Source of the DNA: Bacilli bacterium
GTDB taxonomy: Bacteria > Bacillota_I > Bacilli_A > ML615J-28 > CAG-313
Reading direction: 5' to 3'
Length of the DNA: 64,000 nucleotides
NCBI GenBank assembly: GCA_017501465.1
Contig: JAFVWY010000015.1
Location: 1-64,000, forward strand
Made by a program: the position numbers and the translations under genes. Each line of letters starts with the position of its first letter. The stretch's first letter is position 1. Below are positions 1 to 8,519 of the stretch, piece by piece. The notes beneath the pieces were generated by a model. It ran no database searches, was not told the DNA's origin, and saw only the letters and a list, made by a program, of their open reading frames with translations.

Positions 1-115
1 AACTGCAATCTTAACAAATAGTCAGATTTGCTGGATTGCTTCATCTATTTTAAGTGTCATTTTGTTTAATTTCATGTTTACTTTTCCACATTTTTCTTTA
101 GTTGCTTATGGATAA
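1..115 (+). pseudogene. kdpD: KdpD-like sensor kinase, membrane part, ending at an in-frame TAA
   Basis: Reading from base 2, in the same frame as the kinase gene that follows, the DNA encodes hydrophobic segments containing SVILFNF, FTFPHFS and LVAYG, then TAA at 113-115, then GYPITFAVML. This matches the membrane region of Firmicute KdpD sensors as I recall it, where a continuous AYDxGYPxTF stretch would be expected. Seen: one stop codon in otherwise intact coding sequence with homology on both sides. The stop could be explained by one substitution or by two compensating G indels (TATGGATAAGGG where TATGATAAGGGG would read Y-D-K-G). The N-terminal KdpD/Usp domains lie outside the window. 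A sequencing or assembly error is a real alternative. Confidence 0.7.
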
Positions 116-139
116 GGGTACCCAATTACTTTTGCAGTT

Positions 140-1375
140 ATGCTAATAGTATCATTAATTACAGGTAGTATTTCTAATAAGATGAAAAGTCAAGTTAAGA
201 AATCAACTGAAACAGCTTATAGAACTAAAATATTATTTGATGCAAATCAATTAATTCAAAATGCTAAAAATGATGAAGAAATAATTGGTGTGACAATCAG
301 TCAAATTAAAAAATTATTAGATAAGGAAACCTTTGTATATTTATCCAAAAATAAAAAATATTATACTAAAGTATTAGAATCTTTAGAGGAAATAAAAGAT
401 TTGGAAGAAGTTAGTAACGAAACCATTCAGTTAGTTCTTAATAAGAATATGAAAGCTGGATATGGTACTGAATATTACAAAAATGATAAATTTGCATACA
501 TTCCACTTAGTGGTAATAAAAATATCTTTGGTGTTGTTGTGATAAAATTGAAACAAAATCCAATAGAACCATTTGAGAATAGTATTTTGTTATCAATAAT
601 TGGAGAATGTTCTTTAGCTATTGAGAATTACTATAATTTAAAAGAAAAAGAGTTAAATGAAATATTAGCAAAAAATGAGCAAGTAAGAGCTAATTTATTA
701 AGAGCAATTTCACACGATTTAAGAACTCCTTTAACCTCAATTATAGGAAACTCAGATAATTTATTAGTTAATAGTAAAAGTCTAGATGAAGAACTTAAAA
801 TGCAGATGTATTCAGAAATTTATGAAGATTCATTGTGGTTATTAAATTTGGTAGAAAATATTTTATCAATTACAAAATTAGAAGATGGAAAAATTAAATT
901 AAATTATACTACTGAACTTATTGATGATATTATTGATGAAGCATTAAAACACATTAATAAAAATGAAATAAAACATAGTATTATTGTAAAAAGATTTAAA
1001 GACTTACTTTTAGTTAATGTTGATGTTAGATTAGTTATTCAGGTGTTTATCAATTTAATAGATAATGCGATTAAATATACGCCAGAAGGATCAACAATTA
1101 TTATCAGTGTCACTAAAAATGAATCTAAAGTGATTATTAATGTTATTGATAATGGTCCAGGAATAAAAGACATGGATAAAAACAGAATATTTGAGATGTT
1201 TTATATTGGAGATAACATTATAGTTGATGGTAGGAAGAGTTTAGGACTAGGTTTATCATTATGTAAATCGATTATCAATGCACATGGATGTGAAATTAAA
1301 GTATCAGACAATAAGCCAACAGGCACGATTTTCACTTTTGATTTGCCAATTAAGGAGGTAACAATACATGAATAA
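140..1375 (+). CDS. kdpD: KdpD-like sensor histidine kinase, C-terminal part
   Basis: This 411-residue frame holds the end of the KdpD membrane region, a GAF-like sensor domain (about 30-165), a DHp helix with the phospho-acceptor in AISHDLRTPLTS (His192), and a HATPase domain with N box NLIDNAIKYTPEGS, G1 DNGPGI and G2 GLGLSLC. All catalytic motifs are intact. KdpD kinases sense potassium limitation or turgor and phosphorylate KdpE. The first ATG after the upstream stop has no clear ribosome binding site, so if the stop is real, translation would need reinitiation and the product would have lost most membrane helices and the N-terminal domains. The 3' end overlaps kdpE by 8 bases, so the two are translationally coupled. 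Family assignment is strong; functionality is uncertain. Confidence 0.75.
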   Translation: MLIVSLITGSISNKMKSQVKKSTETAYRTKILFDANQLIQNAKNDEEIIGVTISQIKKLLDKETFVYLSKNKKYYTKVLESLEEIKDLEEVSNETIQLVLNKNMKAGYGTEYYKNDKFAYIPLSGNKNIFGVVVIKLKQNPIEPFENSILLSIIGECSLAIENYYNLKEKELNEILAKNEQVRANLLRAISHDLRTPLTSIIGNSDNLLVNSKSLDEELKMQMYSEIYEDSLWLLNLVENILSITKLEDGKIKLNYTTELIDDIIDEALKHINKNEIKHSIIVKRFKDLLLVNVDVRLVIQVFINLIDNAIKYTPEGSTIIISVTKNESKVIINVIDNGPGIKDMDKNRIFEMFYIGDNIIVDGRKSLGLGLSLCKSIINAHGCEIKVSDNKPTGTIFTFDLPIKEVTIHE

Positions 1376-2066
1376 TAATCCCTTAATATTAATTGTTGAA
1401 GATGATAATCATATTAAAAATCTTATTTCAACAACTTTAAAAGTTAATAAATATAGTTATTTACTTGCTACTTCAGGTAATGAAGCAATTATGCTTGCTG
1501 TTTCGCATAAACCAGATATCATTCTTTTGGATTTAGGACTTCCTGATATGGATGGTGTAGAAATAATAAAAAATATAAGAGAGTGGTCAAATATACCAAT
1601 TATTGTTATTAGTGCAAGAAGTGATGATAAAGATAAAATTGATGCGTTAGATTTAGGAGCAGATGATTATATAACTAAACCATTCTCCGTAGAGGAATTA
1701 CTTGCTAGAATTCGTGTAGCCACAAGAAGGCTTAATTGTATGAGTGACAAACAAGTTGAATCAGTGTTTAAAAATGGGGATTTAACTATAGATTACAGTG
1801 CAGGTTGTGTATATCTATATGAAAAAGAACTTCATCTTACTCCAATTGAATATAAATTATTATGCTTGCTTTCCAAAAATATAGGAAAAGTGTTAACACA
1901 TACATATATTACAATGGAAATTTGGGGGACAACATGGGAAAGCGATGTTGCTTCATTGCGTGTTTTTATGACAACATTAAGAAAAAAAATCGAACCAAAT
2001 TCTACAGAATCAAAATATATTCAAACACATATTGGTATAGGATATAGGATGTTAAGAATAGAATAA
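1368..2066 (+). CDS. kdpE: KdpE-like response regulator (OmpR family)
   Basis: A 232-residue two-component regulator with a receiver domain (acidic cluster E11-D12-D13, phospho-acceptor Asp55 in ILLDLGLPD, conserved Lys105 in ITKPF) and a C-terminal winged-helix DNA-binding domain ending HIGIGYRM. KdpE normally activates kdpFABC potassium pump genes. None is present here; the next genes are ktrB-ktrA, so control of Ktr uptake is a reasonable inference from context. The ATG follows an AAGGAGG Shine-Dalgarno sequence inside the end of kdpD. The gene ends just before an intrinsic terminator. Confidence 0.88.
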   Translation: MNNNPLILIVEDDNHIKNLISTTLKVNKYSYLLATSGNEAIMLAVSHKPDIILLDLGLPDMDGVEIIKNIREWSNIPIIVISARSDDKDKIDALDLGADDYITKPFSVEELLARIRVATRRLNCMSDKQVESVFKNGDLTIDYSAGCVYLYEKELHLTPIEYKLLCLLSKNIGKVLTHTYITMEIWGTTWESDVASLRVFMTTLRKKIEPNSTESKYIQTHIGIGYRMLRIE

Positions 2067-2124
2067 TCATTAGAAATATACATAATTATAAATGGTGTTT
2101 TAACAGGTTTTTTTAAAATCTGTA

Positions 2125-2152
2125 GGTCTTCTGAAAAGAGGATCTTTTTTTT
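2125..2152 (+). terminator. Intrinsic terminator after kdpE
   Basis: GGTCTTC (2125-2131) pairs with GAGGATC (2138-2144), seven pairs including two G-U, around a six-base loop. A run of eight T follows. This separates kdpDE from the ktr transcript. Confidence 0.75.
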
Positions 2153-2334
2153 ATTTATATAGGGTATTTTAGCTGAATATAGATAGATTTCTATATTTTA
2201 AATATTAGATATTTAGATTTGATAACCATAGAAGACTAGTAATGGATAATACTATTATTTAACCAAAATCCAATATATAAAATATTTAAATTAAATGAAT
2301 TTAAAAGACTCTTCATTTGCAACTATCATTATGA

Positions 2335-2363
2335 TTGATTTTTTATAAAAAACATGTTAAAAT
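2335..2363 (+). promoter_or_regulatory. Sigma-A-type promoter for ktrBA
   Basis: TTGATT, a 17-base spacer and TAAAAT. The expected start near 2370 leaves a leader of about 95 bases before ktrB. The stretch 2153-2334 is AT-rich and I see no gene in it. Confidence 0.6.
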
Positions 2364-2393
2364 ATATTTGTTTTAATATATGAAAATTGGTGG

Positions 2394-2434
2394 AGTCTGT
2401 CAGTATTTTAAAAGAATGTATTGACGACTTTTTT
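2394..2434 (+). promoter_or_regulatory. Terminator-like hairpin in the ktrB leader (candidate attenuator)
   Basis: AGTC-T-GTCA-G-TA (2394-2405) pairs with TA-T-TGAC-GACT (2419-2429), giving eight strong pairs with one bulged base. T2429-2434 follows at once. It lies downstream of the predicted promoter and upstream of ktrB, so it would stop transcription unless bypassed. I do not see the conserved core of the c-di-AMP (ydaO) riboswitch. The embedded TTGACG could instead be a -35 element. Confidence 0.5.
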
Positions 2435-2465
2435 ATTTGTTTTAATTTAAGATTGGAGACTAAAG

Positions 2466-3821
2466 ATGAATAAAAAAATATCTCTTTCCACAACACATAT
2501 TATATTATTAAGTTTTTTAATTGTTATATTAATTGGTAGCATTTTATTAAGCTTTCCAATTAGTAGTAAAAATGGTTCTAGCGCAAAATATATTGATGCT
2601 TTGTTTACAGCTACTACATCAACTTGTGTAACTGGTCTTGTAACTGTTCCTACATATTCTACATGGAGTTTTTTTGGCCAAATTGTTATTTTAATTTTAA
2701 TCCAAATCGGTGGATTAGGAGTAGTTGCATTTATGTCAGCATTTATGATAATTTTACATAAGAAATTAAAACTTAAAGATTATCAATTGATTCAAGACGC
2801 ATTTAACCTTAATACTATGTCAGGATTAAAACAATTTATCAAACATGTTTTTTTGGGTACTCTATTAATTGAGTTAGTAGGTGCAATTCTATATATGTTT
2901 GTTTTTATACCTGATTATGGGATAAAAGGAGTATGGATTTCTGTTTTTAATTCAGTTTCTGCATTTTGTAATGCTGGTATAGATGTGATTGGAGAAGTAA
3001 GTCTATGTGATTATGCTACTAATCCATTAATTAATATTACTACTTCGTTATTGATAGTCCTTGGAGGCTTAGGGTTTATTGTTTGGTGGGATGTGTTAAG
3101 AGTTCTAAAACAATTTAAAAATAAAAAGTTTAAGTGTTTTAAATCACTAACATTACATAGTAAAATTGTAATTACCTCAACTTTAGCTTTAATCTTTGGC
3201 GGTGCATTACTAGTGTTTTTATTTGAATATAACAATGTAAATACCATTGCTAATTTTAATATATTCGATAAAATACAAATTTCAATGTTTCAATCAATCA
3301 CAACGCGAACTGCAGGATTTGCAACTATCCCTCAAGAGTATCTTACTGATCAATCAGTAATTGTATGTTTGATTTTAATGTTTATAGGTGGTTCACCGGT
3401 TGGAACTGCCGGAGGGATAAAAACTATAACTGCAGTATCATTAATAGCTATTGCAATTGCATCTATTCTAAATAAAAAAGAAGTTGTATTATTTAATAGA
3501 AATTTGTCTAGCGAAATTACAAGAAAAGCAGTTGCTGTTACAGCAATGTCTTTTATGATAGTGATAATTTCTACGATACTTTTAAGTTTAACAATTGATA
3601 GATCTATTGTTGACATTTTATATGAAACCGTAAGCGCAACTGCCACTGTTGGTTTATCAAGAAACTTAACTCCTTATTTAAAAGATATTGGAAAGTTTAT
3701 TATCATTATTACAATGTATTTAGGAAGAGTTGGGCCAATTTCTTTAGCAATTGCATTTAAATCAAAAAAAGCATCAACTAATATAATCTTAAATCCCACT
3801 GAAGAAGTAAGTATTGGATAG
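2466..3821 (+). CDS. ktrB: KtrB potassium channel subunit (TrkH/Ktr family)
   Basis: A 451-residue polytopic membrane protein, the usual KtrB length. It contains four pore-loop segments typical of the superfamily of K+ transporters: TSTCVTGL (51-58), FCNAGID (167-173), RTAGFAT (281-287) and ATVGLS (393-398), each with the filter glycine. KtrB dimers conduct K+ (often Na+-dependent) and need the cytosolic KtrA ring for gating. A GGAG motif precedes the ATG. ktrA begins 12 bases after the stop, so the two form an operon. Adjacency to kdpDE is unusual and suggests local potassium-responsive control. Confidence 0.93.
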   Translation: MNKKISLSTTHIILLSFLIVILIGSILLSFPISSKNGSSAKYIDALFTATTSTCVTGLVTVPTYSTWSFFGQIVILILIQIGGLGVVAFMSAFMIILHKKLKLKDYQLIQDAFNLNTMSGLKQFIKHVFLGTLLIELVGAILYMFVFIPDYGIKGVWISVFNSVSAFCNAGIDVIGEVSLCDYATNPLINITTSLLIVLGGLGFIVWWDVLRVLKQFKNKKFKCFKSLTLHSKIVITSTLALIFGGALLVFLFEYNNVNTIANFNIFDKIQISMFQSITTRTAGFATIPQEYLTDQSVIVCLILMFIGGSPVGTAGGIKTITAVSLIAIAIASILNKKEVVLFNRNLSSEITRKAVAVTAMSFMIVIISTILLSLTIDRSIVDILYETVSATATVGLSRNLTPYLKDIGKFIIIITMYLGRVGPISLAIAFKSKKASTNIILNPTEEVSIG

Positions 3822-3833
3822 GAGGAAAAAATA

Positions 3834-4484
3834 ATGAGTATAAATAAAACATATGCCGTTTTTGGGCTTGGTAGATATGGATTATCTGTTGCCAAAGAGT
3901 TAGTGAATAATGGAGCTGAAGTAATTGCTGTAGATTCAAATGAGAATATAGTAAATACTGTTGTAACTGAACTCCCTTTTTGTAAATGCGCTGATACAAC
4001 AGATTCAGAAGTCTTAAAAAGAATAGGTATTTCAAATGTAGATGTAGTAATTGTAGCTATGGCGGGTAATATTGAATCAAGTGTTATGACAGTAATGCAA
4101 TGTAAAGAACTTGGTGTTCCCACAGTAATTGCTAAATGTTCAAATGAAATGCATTATAAAATTTTAACAAAAGTTGGAGCAGATAAAGTTGTATTTCCAG
4201 AAAAAGACTCAGGAATTAGAATGGCAAAAAACTTACTAAGCTCTGGATTATTAGATGTTATCGAATTATCTAATGAAGTATCAATGGTTGAATTAGAAAT
4301 GAAAAAAGAATGGGTTGGCAAAAATTTATTAGAGTTGAACTTTAGAAAAAAATATTCTTTAAATGTTATAGCAATTAAGGAAGATGAAATTATCAATATT
4401 AATATAGACCCTAATATTCCCCTTAACGATAAAATGAAATTAATTGTAGTGGGAAATAAAAATAAAATCTTTAAAATGAAATAA
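3834..4484 (+). CDS. ktrA: KtrA regulatory subunit (RCK domain)
   Basis: A 216-residue soluble protein with an N-terminal RCK_N Rossmann fold (GLGRYG at 11-16, acidic end of beta-2 in AVDSNE) that binds ATP/ADP or NAD(H) in the family, and a C-terminal RCK_C domain (about 130-216) that in several Firmicutes binds c-di-AMP. It forms an octameric ring on KtrB. An AGGAGG site lies 8 bases before the ATG. The gene is followed by an intrinsic terminator. Confidence 0.93.
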   Translation: MSINKTYAVFGLGRYGLSVAKELVNNGAEVIAVDSNENIVNTVVTELPFCKCADTTDSEVLKRIGISNVDVVIVAMAGNIESSVMTVMQCKELGVPTVIAKCSNEMHYKILTKVGADKVVFPEKDSGIRMAKNLLSSGLLDVIELSNEVSMVELEMKKEWVGKNLLELNFRKKYSLNVIAIKEDEIININIDPNIPLNDKMKLIVVGNKNKIFKMK

Positions 4485-4494
4485 TTAAAATATA

Positions 4495-4533
4495 AAAACC
4501 ACCAAAGCTAATATTAGTCTTGATGGTTTTTTA
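4495..4533 (+). terminator. Intrinsic terminator after ktrA
   Basis: AAAACCACCAA pairs with TTGATGGTTTT with one mismatch, followed by a T run. Confidence 0.8.
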
Positions 4534-4643
4534 TTTTAATGTTATATTTACTATTTTTACAATGTGCCTTATTATACTTCTTATTTGATTGATCGATGGA
4601 AACTAATTTTTAAAAAAGATATTTGTAAAATAGTACTATATTC

Positions 4644-4672
4644 TTGGAAAAATAAATATATAGTGATATAAT
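4644..4672 (+). promoter_or_regulatory. Promoter of the small lipoprotein gene
   Basis: TTGGAA, 17 bases, TATAAT. The -10 hexamer is perfect and lies 17 bases before the start codon, so the leader is about ten bases. Confidence 0.55.
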
Positions 4673-4689
4673 TTAAAAGAGGTATAAAT

Positions 4690-5124
4690 ATGAAAAAATT
4701 TATTTCAATTTTTTTGGTTTTTAGTATGAACTTTCTTTCGGGATGTGGAATCATAAAAGAGTTATCTGAAAGTAAAAATGAATCTATTAAAATAATAGAA
4801 AATTTCTGTATTGCATTATCAAACTCTGATATTGAAACTGCCAAAACTTATTTACATCCTGATTCTATGCCGAAAAAAGCAGATTTGGCAGCCTACGTTA
4901 CTATTTTAGAAAATCGATATAATATTGACTTTTCAGATGGCGTATCATTTTATGATCGCAAAAGTATTGAAAGTACTTATTACGATAGTTCATATGATGG
5001 AACGATACATAAAATTGAATATGAAATTGTAGTAGGAAATGTTCATACTGATTTTTATTTTAATGTATTAAAAAATGATGCAGGATTTGGAATTTATAAT
5101 TTTGGTTTAACCTATAAAAAATAA
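4690..5124 (+). CDS. Small lipoprotein of unknown function
   Basis: A 144-residue protein with a lipoprotein signal peptide: MKK, a hydrophobic stretch, and lipobox LSGC with Cys19 as the lipidated residue. The mature part begins with a helix (IIENFCIALSNSDIETAKTYLHP) followed by alternating strands, resembling the cone-shaped NTF2-like folds of DUF5104-type lipoproteins. That resemblance is from memory and is weak. It has its own promoter and stands between ktrA and the phosphate genes with no clear operon partner. It would be anchored to the outer face of the cell membrane. Confidence 0.6.
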   Translation: MKKFISIFLVFSMNFLSGCGIIKELSESKNESIKIIENFCIALSNSDIETAKTYLHPDSMPKKADLAAYVTILENRYNIDFSDGVSFYDRKSIESTYYDSSYDGTIHKIEYEIVVGNVHTDFYFNVLKNDAGFGIYNFGLTYKK

Positions 5125-5194
5125 AAAGATATTTTAATTAGGTAATATACGTAAATTTAAAGAAAATATTTTTGTCATTTTTTTAATAAGTTTA

Positions 5195-5203
5195 TGATAT
5201 AAT
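5195..5203 (+). promoter_or_regulatory. Extended -10 promoter of the pit operon
   Basis: TGATATAAT is a perfect -10 with an upstream TG. TTGTCA lies 20 bases upstream, too far for an ideal -35, so the extended -10 may be the main determinant. Confidence 0.45.
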
Positions 5204-5249
5204 AGTAATAATATAATTATTATATTTAAAACATATCTAGGGAGGAATT

Positions 5250-6305
5250 ATGGAACTTCTAAATTTCTTAAAACTTCTTTTTGATAAACCCATTTTACTA
5301 GTTGTTGTATTATTGGTTTCTGCTGTTATCATGATTAATGGTTGGACAGATGCTCCAAATGCGATTGCCACATGTGTTTCAACTAGAGCAATGTCACCTA
5401 AAAAAGCAATTATAATGGCAGTTGTCTTTAACTTTTTGGGTGTTTTAATAATGACAATGATTAGTAGTAGTGTAACTTCTACAATTTCTAATATGGGTAA
5501 TTTTAATGGTGATCCAGAGCAACAATTAATTGCAATTTGTGCTGGGATGGTCGGCATTGTTGTTTGGGCAACAGCTGCCTGGTTTTTTGGGATACCAACT
5601 AGTGAATCTCATGCCTTGATTGCTGGTATTGCTGGTGCTGCGGTTGCATTAAATGGTTTGGATGGCTTTACTGGAACTGGACCTGCGTGGTTAAGTGTAT
5701 TATATGGTTTAGGTATTTCTACAATTGTTGGTTTTGGACTTTCTTTTGGTGTTACTAAATTAGTACAATTACTTTTTAAAAAAATAAATCGAAGAAAGGC
5801 TAATAGAACTTTTGCAAGAGCGCAAATTTTCGGAGGTGCTTCAATGGCATTTATGCATGGAGCCCAAGATGGATTAAAATTTATGGGTGTATTTTTACTT
5901 GCAACTAGTTTTGTTGAACCAAGTGTAATAGGAGCTGATGGATCGTTTGTTATTCCTGTTTGGTTAATGATTTATTGTTCATTAATTATGGGACTTGGCA
6001 CATCTATTGGTGGATATAAAATTATTAAAACTGTTGGTATGGATATGGTTAAATTGGAACAATACCAAGGATTTGTATCAGACATCACTGCTGCATCTTG
6101 TTTGTTTTTCTCATCAATTATGGGGATTCCAGTATCTACAACACACATGAAATCAGCATCTATTATGGGTGTAGGATCTGCTAAAAGATTTAAATCTGTT
6201 AAGTGGAGTGTTGTTAAAGAAATGGTTATGACTTGGATTATGACCTTCCCTGGGTGTGGTTTGTGTGGATTCTTAGTAGCCAAATTATTTTTATTTATAT
6301 TTTAG
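5250..6305 (+). CDS. pit: Pit-family inorganic phosphate transporter
   Basis: A 351-residue membrane protein with the inverted-repeat plan of the PiT family: signature GWTDAPNAIA (31-40) in the first half and GAQDGLKFMG (204-213) in the second, plus paired GIPTSESH and GIPVSTTH motifs. PiT proteins bring in metal-phosphate complexes or phosphate by cation symport. GGAGG lies directly upstream of the ATG. The next gene, a DUF47 protein, starts 10 bases after the stop; this pair is a standard low-affinity phosphate uptake module. Confidence 0.92.
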   Translation: MELLNFLKLLFDKPILLVVVLLVSAVIMINGWTDAPNAIATCVSTRAMSPKKAIIMAVVFNFLGVLIMTMISSSVTSTISNMGNFNGDPEQQLIAICAGMVGIVVWATAAWFFGIPTSESHALIAGIAGAAVALNGLDGFTGTGPAWLSVLYGLGISTIVGFGLSFGVTKLVQLLFKKINRRKANRTFARAQIFGGASMAFMHGAQDGLKFMGVFLLATSFVEPSVIGADGSFVIPVWLMIYCSLIMGLGTSIGGYKIIKTVGMDMVKLEQYQGFVSDITAASCLFFSSIMGIPVSTTHMKSASIMGVGSAKRFKSVKWSVVKEMVMTWIMTFPGCGLCGFLVAKLFLFIF

Positions 6306-6314
6306 GAGGATAAT

Positions 6315-6938
6315 ATGAAAAAAAGAGAAGTAAATTTCTATTTTAAAACATTTGCTGAATTATTCCAATATACTAAAAATGCGTCCATTTATTTAAATGA
6401 AGTCATATCCAAATTTACAAACGGGATTTCAGAAGAACAAAAAGACATAATGCATAACATTGAACATAGTGCTGATTTATGCTTACATGATGCTTTAGAA
6501 AAATTAGCAAAAGAATTTATCACTCCAATTGAAAATGAAGATATTTTATCTATTATTAAAACAATTGATGATGCTACTGATGTGATTGAAGAAACTTTAA
6601 TTAGAATGTACATTCACAATATCACAAAAATTCCAACTGCAGCAGTTACTTTTGCAAATATTATTCAAAAAGAATGTATCGCTTTAGAAGCAGTATTAAA
6701 TGAATTCCCAAATTTTAAGAAATCAAATACTTTAAAAGATTTAATAATGGAAGTATTAGATATTGAATCCGAAGGCGATAAATTATATATTTCTTCAATA
6801 AGAGAACTATATGAAAAACCATATAGTTTTGAAGAAAGATATTTAACAGAAAACTTAATTAATAGCTTAGAAGAATGCTGTGATGCGATTGAAGAAATTG
6901 CACAAGTAATTGACGAAGCTGTAATGAAGAATATGTAA
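6315..6938 (+). CDS. DUF47 (PhoU-like) partner of the Pit transporter
   Basis: A 207-residue all-helical protein of the DUF47/PhoU-like family, with acidic metal-binding clusters such as EHSAD, DDATDVIEE and EECCDAIEE. DUF47 proteins are encoded with Pit transporters and are thought to regulate them. AGGAGG precedes the ATG and a perfect terminator follows, so pit-DUF47 is a two-gene operon. Confidence 0.9.
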   Translation: MKKREVNFYFKTFAELFQYTKNASIYLNEVISKFTNGISEEQKDIMHNIEHSADLCLHDALEKLAKEFITPIENEDILSIIKTIDDATDVIEETLIRMYIHNITKIPTAAVTFANIIQKECIALEAVLNEFPNFKKSNTLKDLIMEVLDIESEGDKLYISSIRELYEKPYSFEERYLTENLINSLEECCDAIEEIAQVIDEAVMKNM

Positions 6939-6945
6939 GTAATTT

Positions 6946-6975
6946 AAAACCTTCTTAAATATTAAGAAGGTTTTT
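6946..6975 (+). terminator. Intrinsic terminator after the pit operon
   Basis: AAACCTTCTTAA and TTAAGAAGGTTT form a perfect 12-bp stem around a three-base loop, followed by T. Confidence 0.9.
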
Positions 6976-7024
6976 GTATTTATTCCATATTTTATATGCA
7001 ATATATAATAAAGGACGTGACATT

Positions 7025-8428
7025 ATGGAAAATAAAGATTTAACAGTTAGAAACTATTTTGATGAAATTTTAGATATTATTAATTCTAATAAATCTAATA
7101 GTATGAAAAAACAACTATTATCACAATATCATGAAAGTGATATTGCAGATGTATTAGATTTATTAGATGATGATAAAAGAAAAGAACTATACAAGATATT
7201 AGATACTGAAGCACTAGGTGAGGTTATCTTACATTCTGATGATTTAGAAGAAATAGTAGAAGACATTGAACCAGAAGTGTTAGCAGATATCATTGAAACA
7301 ATGGATGCCGATGATGCTTTAGATGTCTTGGAAGAATTAGATGAAGAAGTTCGTTTAGAAGTTGTTGAATTAATCGAAGATTCGGAAATCAAAGAAGATA
7401 TTGAGACGCTATCTAATTATTCTAATGAAGTAGTTGGTAGTGAAATGAGTACAAATTATATTTGTATTAGTACGATAGATTCGGTTAAATCTGCTATGAA
7501 AAAAGTTATTAAAGAAGCTAGTGATAATGATAATGTTTCTACTATTTTTGTATTAGATGAAAATAATCTATTTTATGGTGTATTGGATCTAAGAGATCTA
7601 ATTATTTCTAGAGAAAATGATGATTTAAAAAAGGTGATTAAGACAAACTATCCTTTCTTTTTAGATACTGATTTAATAGATGAAATTATTCCTCAAATTA
7701 GAGATTATGGTCTAGACTCATATCCGGTGTTAAACGCTTCTAAAGAATTAGTTGGGGTATTAACACACGATGATGCCTTAGATGTAACATTAGAAGAATT
7801 TGAGGATGATTATGCAAAACTTGCTGGTATTAGTGAGGAAAATAACTTAAATGAAGGTATTTTTAAATCTATTAAAAAAAGAATTCCTTGGCTTATTATA
7901 TTATTGGTATTAGGTCTTGTCCAAAGTTTCTTAATGACTGGCTTTGAAGTTGTAGTAGCAGGCTTACCAATTATCGTTTTCTTTCAAACTTTGGTTTTAG
8001 GGATGTCTGGTAATTCTGGAACTCAGTCTTTAGCGGTAACTATTAGAAGCTTATCTAGTCAAGATATGAAAAAACATGTTTTAAAAACTTTGTTTAAAGA
8101 ATTACGAATTGGCTTTTTTAATGGTTTCTTATTAGCATTACTTGCTTTTAGTTTTGTTTTTTCATTTTTATTTATCAAAAAACAAGGTGTTACTAGCGAA
8201 GTTTTTACAATAAATGAAGCTATTAAAGCATCATCTATTGTTGGTTTAGCATTATTAATATCAATGACCATTAGTTCATTCGTTGGTGCAATCGTACCTA
8301 TCTTCTTTAAGAAAATAAAAATCGATCCAGCCGTTGCTAGTGGACCATTTATTACAACTATTAATGATTTAACTGCTTTATTAATTTATTATGGTTTAGC
8401 AGCAATTTTATTTAATATCATATTATAA
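7025..8428 (+). CDS. mgtE: MgtE magnesium channel/transporter
   Basis: A 467-residue protein with an N-terminal acidic helical MgtE_N domain, two CBS domains (about 140-260) and a five-helix membrane domain from about residue 290. It conducts Mg2+ and is gated by Mg2+ binding between the N and CBS domains. The long run of Asp/Glu-rich helices (DVLDLLDDD, DADDALDVLEELDEE) fits that gating role. I chose the ATG at 7025, which follows AAAGGACGTGA; the upstream in-frame ATG at 6974 lies in the preceding terminator. No M-box riboswitch is visible in the short leader. Confidence 0.93.
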   Translation: MENKDLTVRNYFDEILDIINSNKSNSMKKQLLSQYHESDIADVLDLLDDDKRKELYKILDTEALGEVILHSDDLEEIVEDIEPEVLADIIETMDADDALDVLEELDEEVRLEVVELIEDSEIKEDIETLSNYSNEVVGSEMSTNYICISTIDSVKSAMKKVIKEASDNDNVSTIFVLDENNLFYGVLDLRDLIISRENDDLKKVIKTNYPFFLDTDLIDEIIPQIRDYGLDSYPVLNASKELVGVLTHDDALDVTLEEFEDDYAKLAGISEENNLNEGIFKSIKKRIPWLIILLVLGLVQSFLMTGFEVVVAGLPIIVFFQTLVLGMSGNSGTQSLAVTIRSLSSQDMKKHVLKTLFKELRIGFFNGFLLALLAFSFVFSFLFIKKQGVTSEVFTINEAIKASSIVGLALLISMTISSFVGAIVPIFFKKIKIDPAVASGPFITTINDLTALLIYYGLAAILFNIIL

Positions 8429-8430
8429 AA

Positions 8431-8459
8431 AAAGATTGTACAATTGTACAATCTTTTTT
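8431..8459 (+). terminator. Palindromic terminator after mgtE
   Basis: A 26-base perfect palindrome (AAAGATTGTACAA and its complement) followed by more T. Confidence 0.88.
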
Positions 8460-8519
8460 AATGTCAAATTCTAACAAATTATCCTATTTAACTATGTTAT
8501 ATTAATAATAGGTGATATT

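Noticed and set aside
113-115. Programmed readthrough or recoding in kdpD
   Set aside because: The codon is TAA, not TGA or TAG, and no downstream stem or pyrrolysine/selenocysteine signal is visible.
2370-2465. c-di-AMP (ydaO) riboswitch before ktrB
   Set aside because: The leader is too short and lacks the conserved core sequences; only a terminator-like hairpin is present.
6974-7024. N-terminal extension of MgtE from the ATG at 6974
   Set aside because: It would start inside the terminator of the previous operon, and the ATG at 7025 has a ribosome site and matches the family start.
7129-7392. Ser-rich open frame on the minus strand
   Set aside because: It is the complement of the acidic repeats of mgtE and has no ribosome site or promoter.
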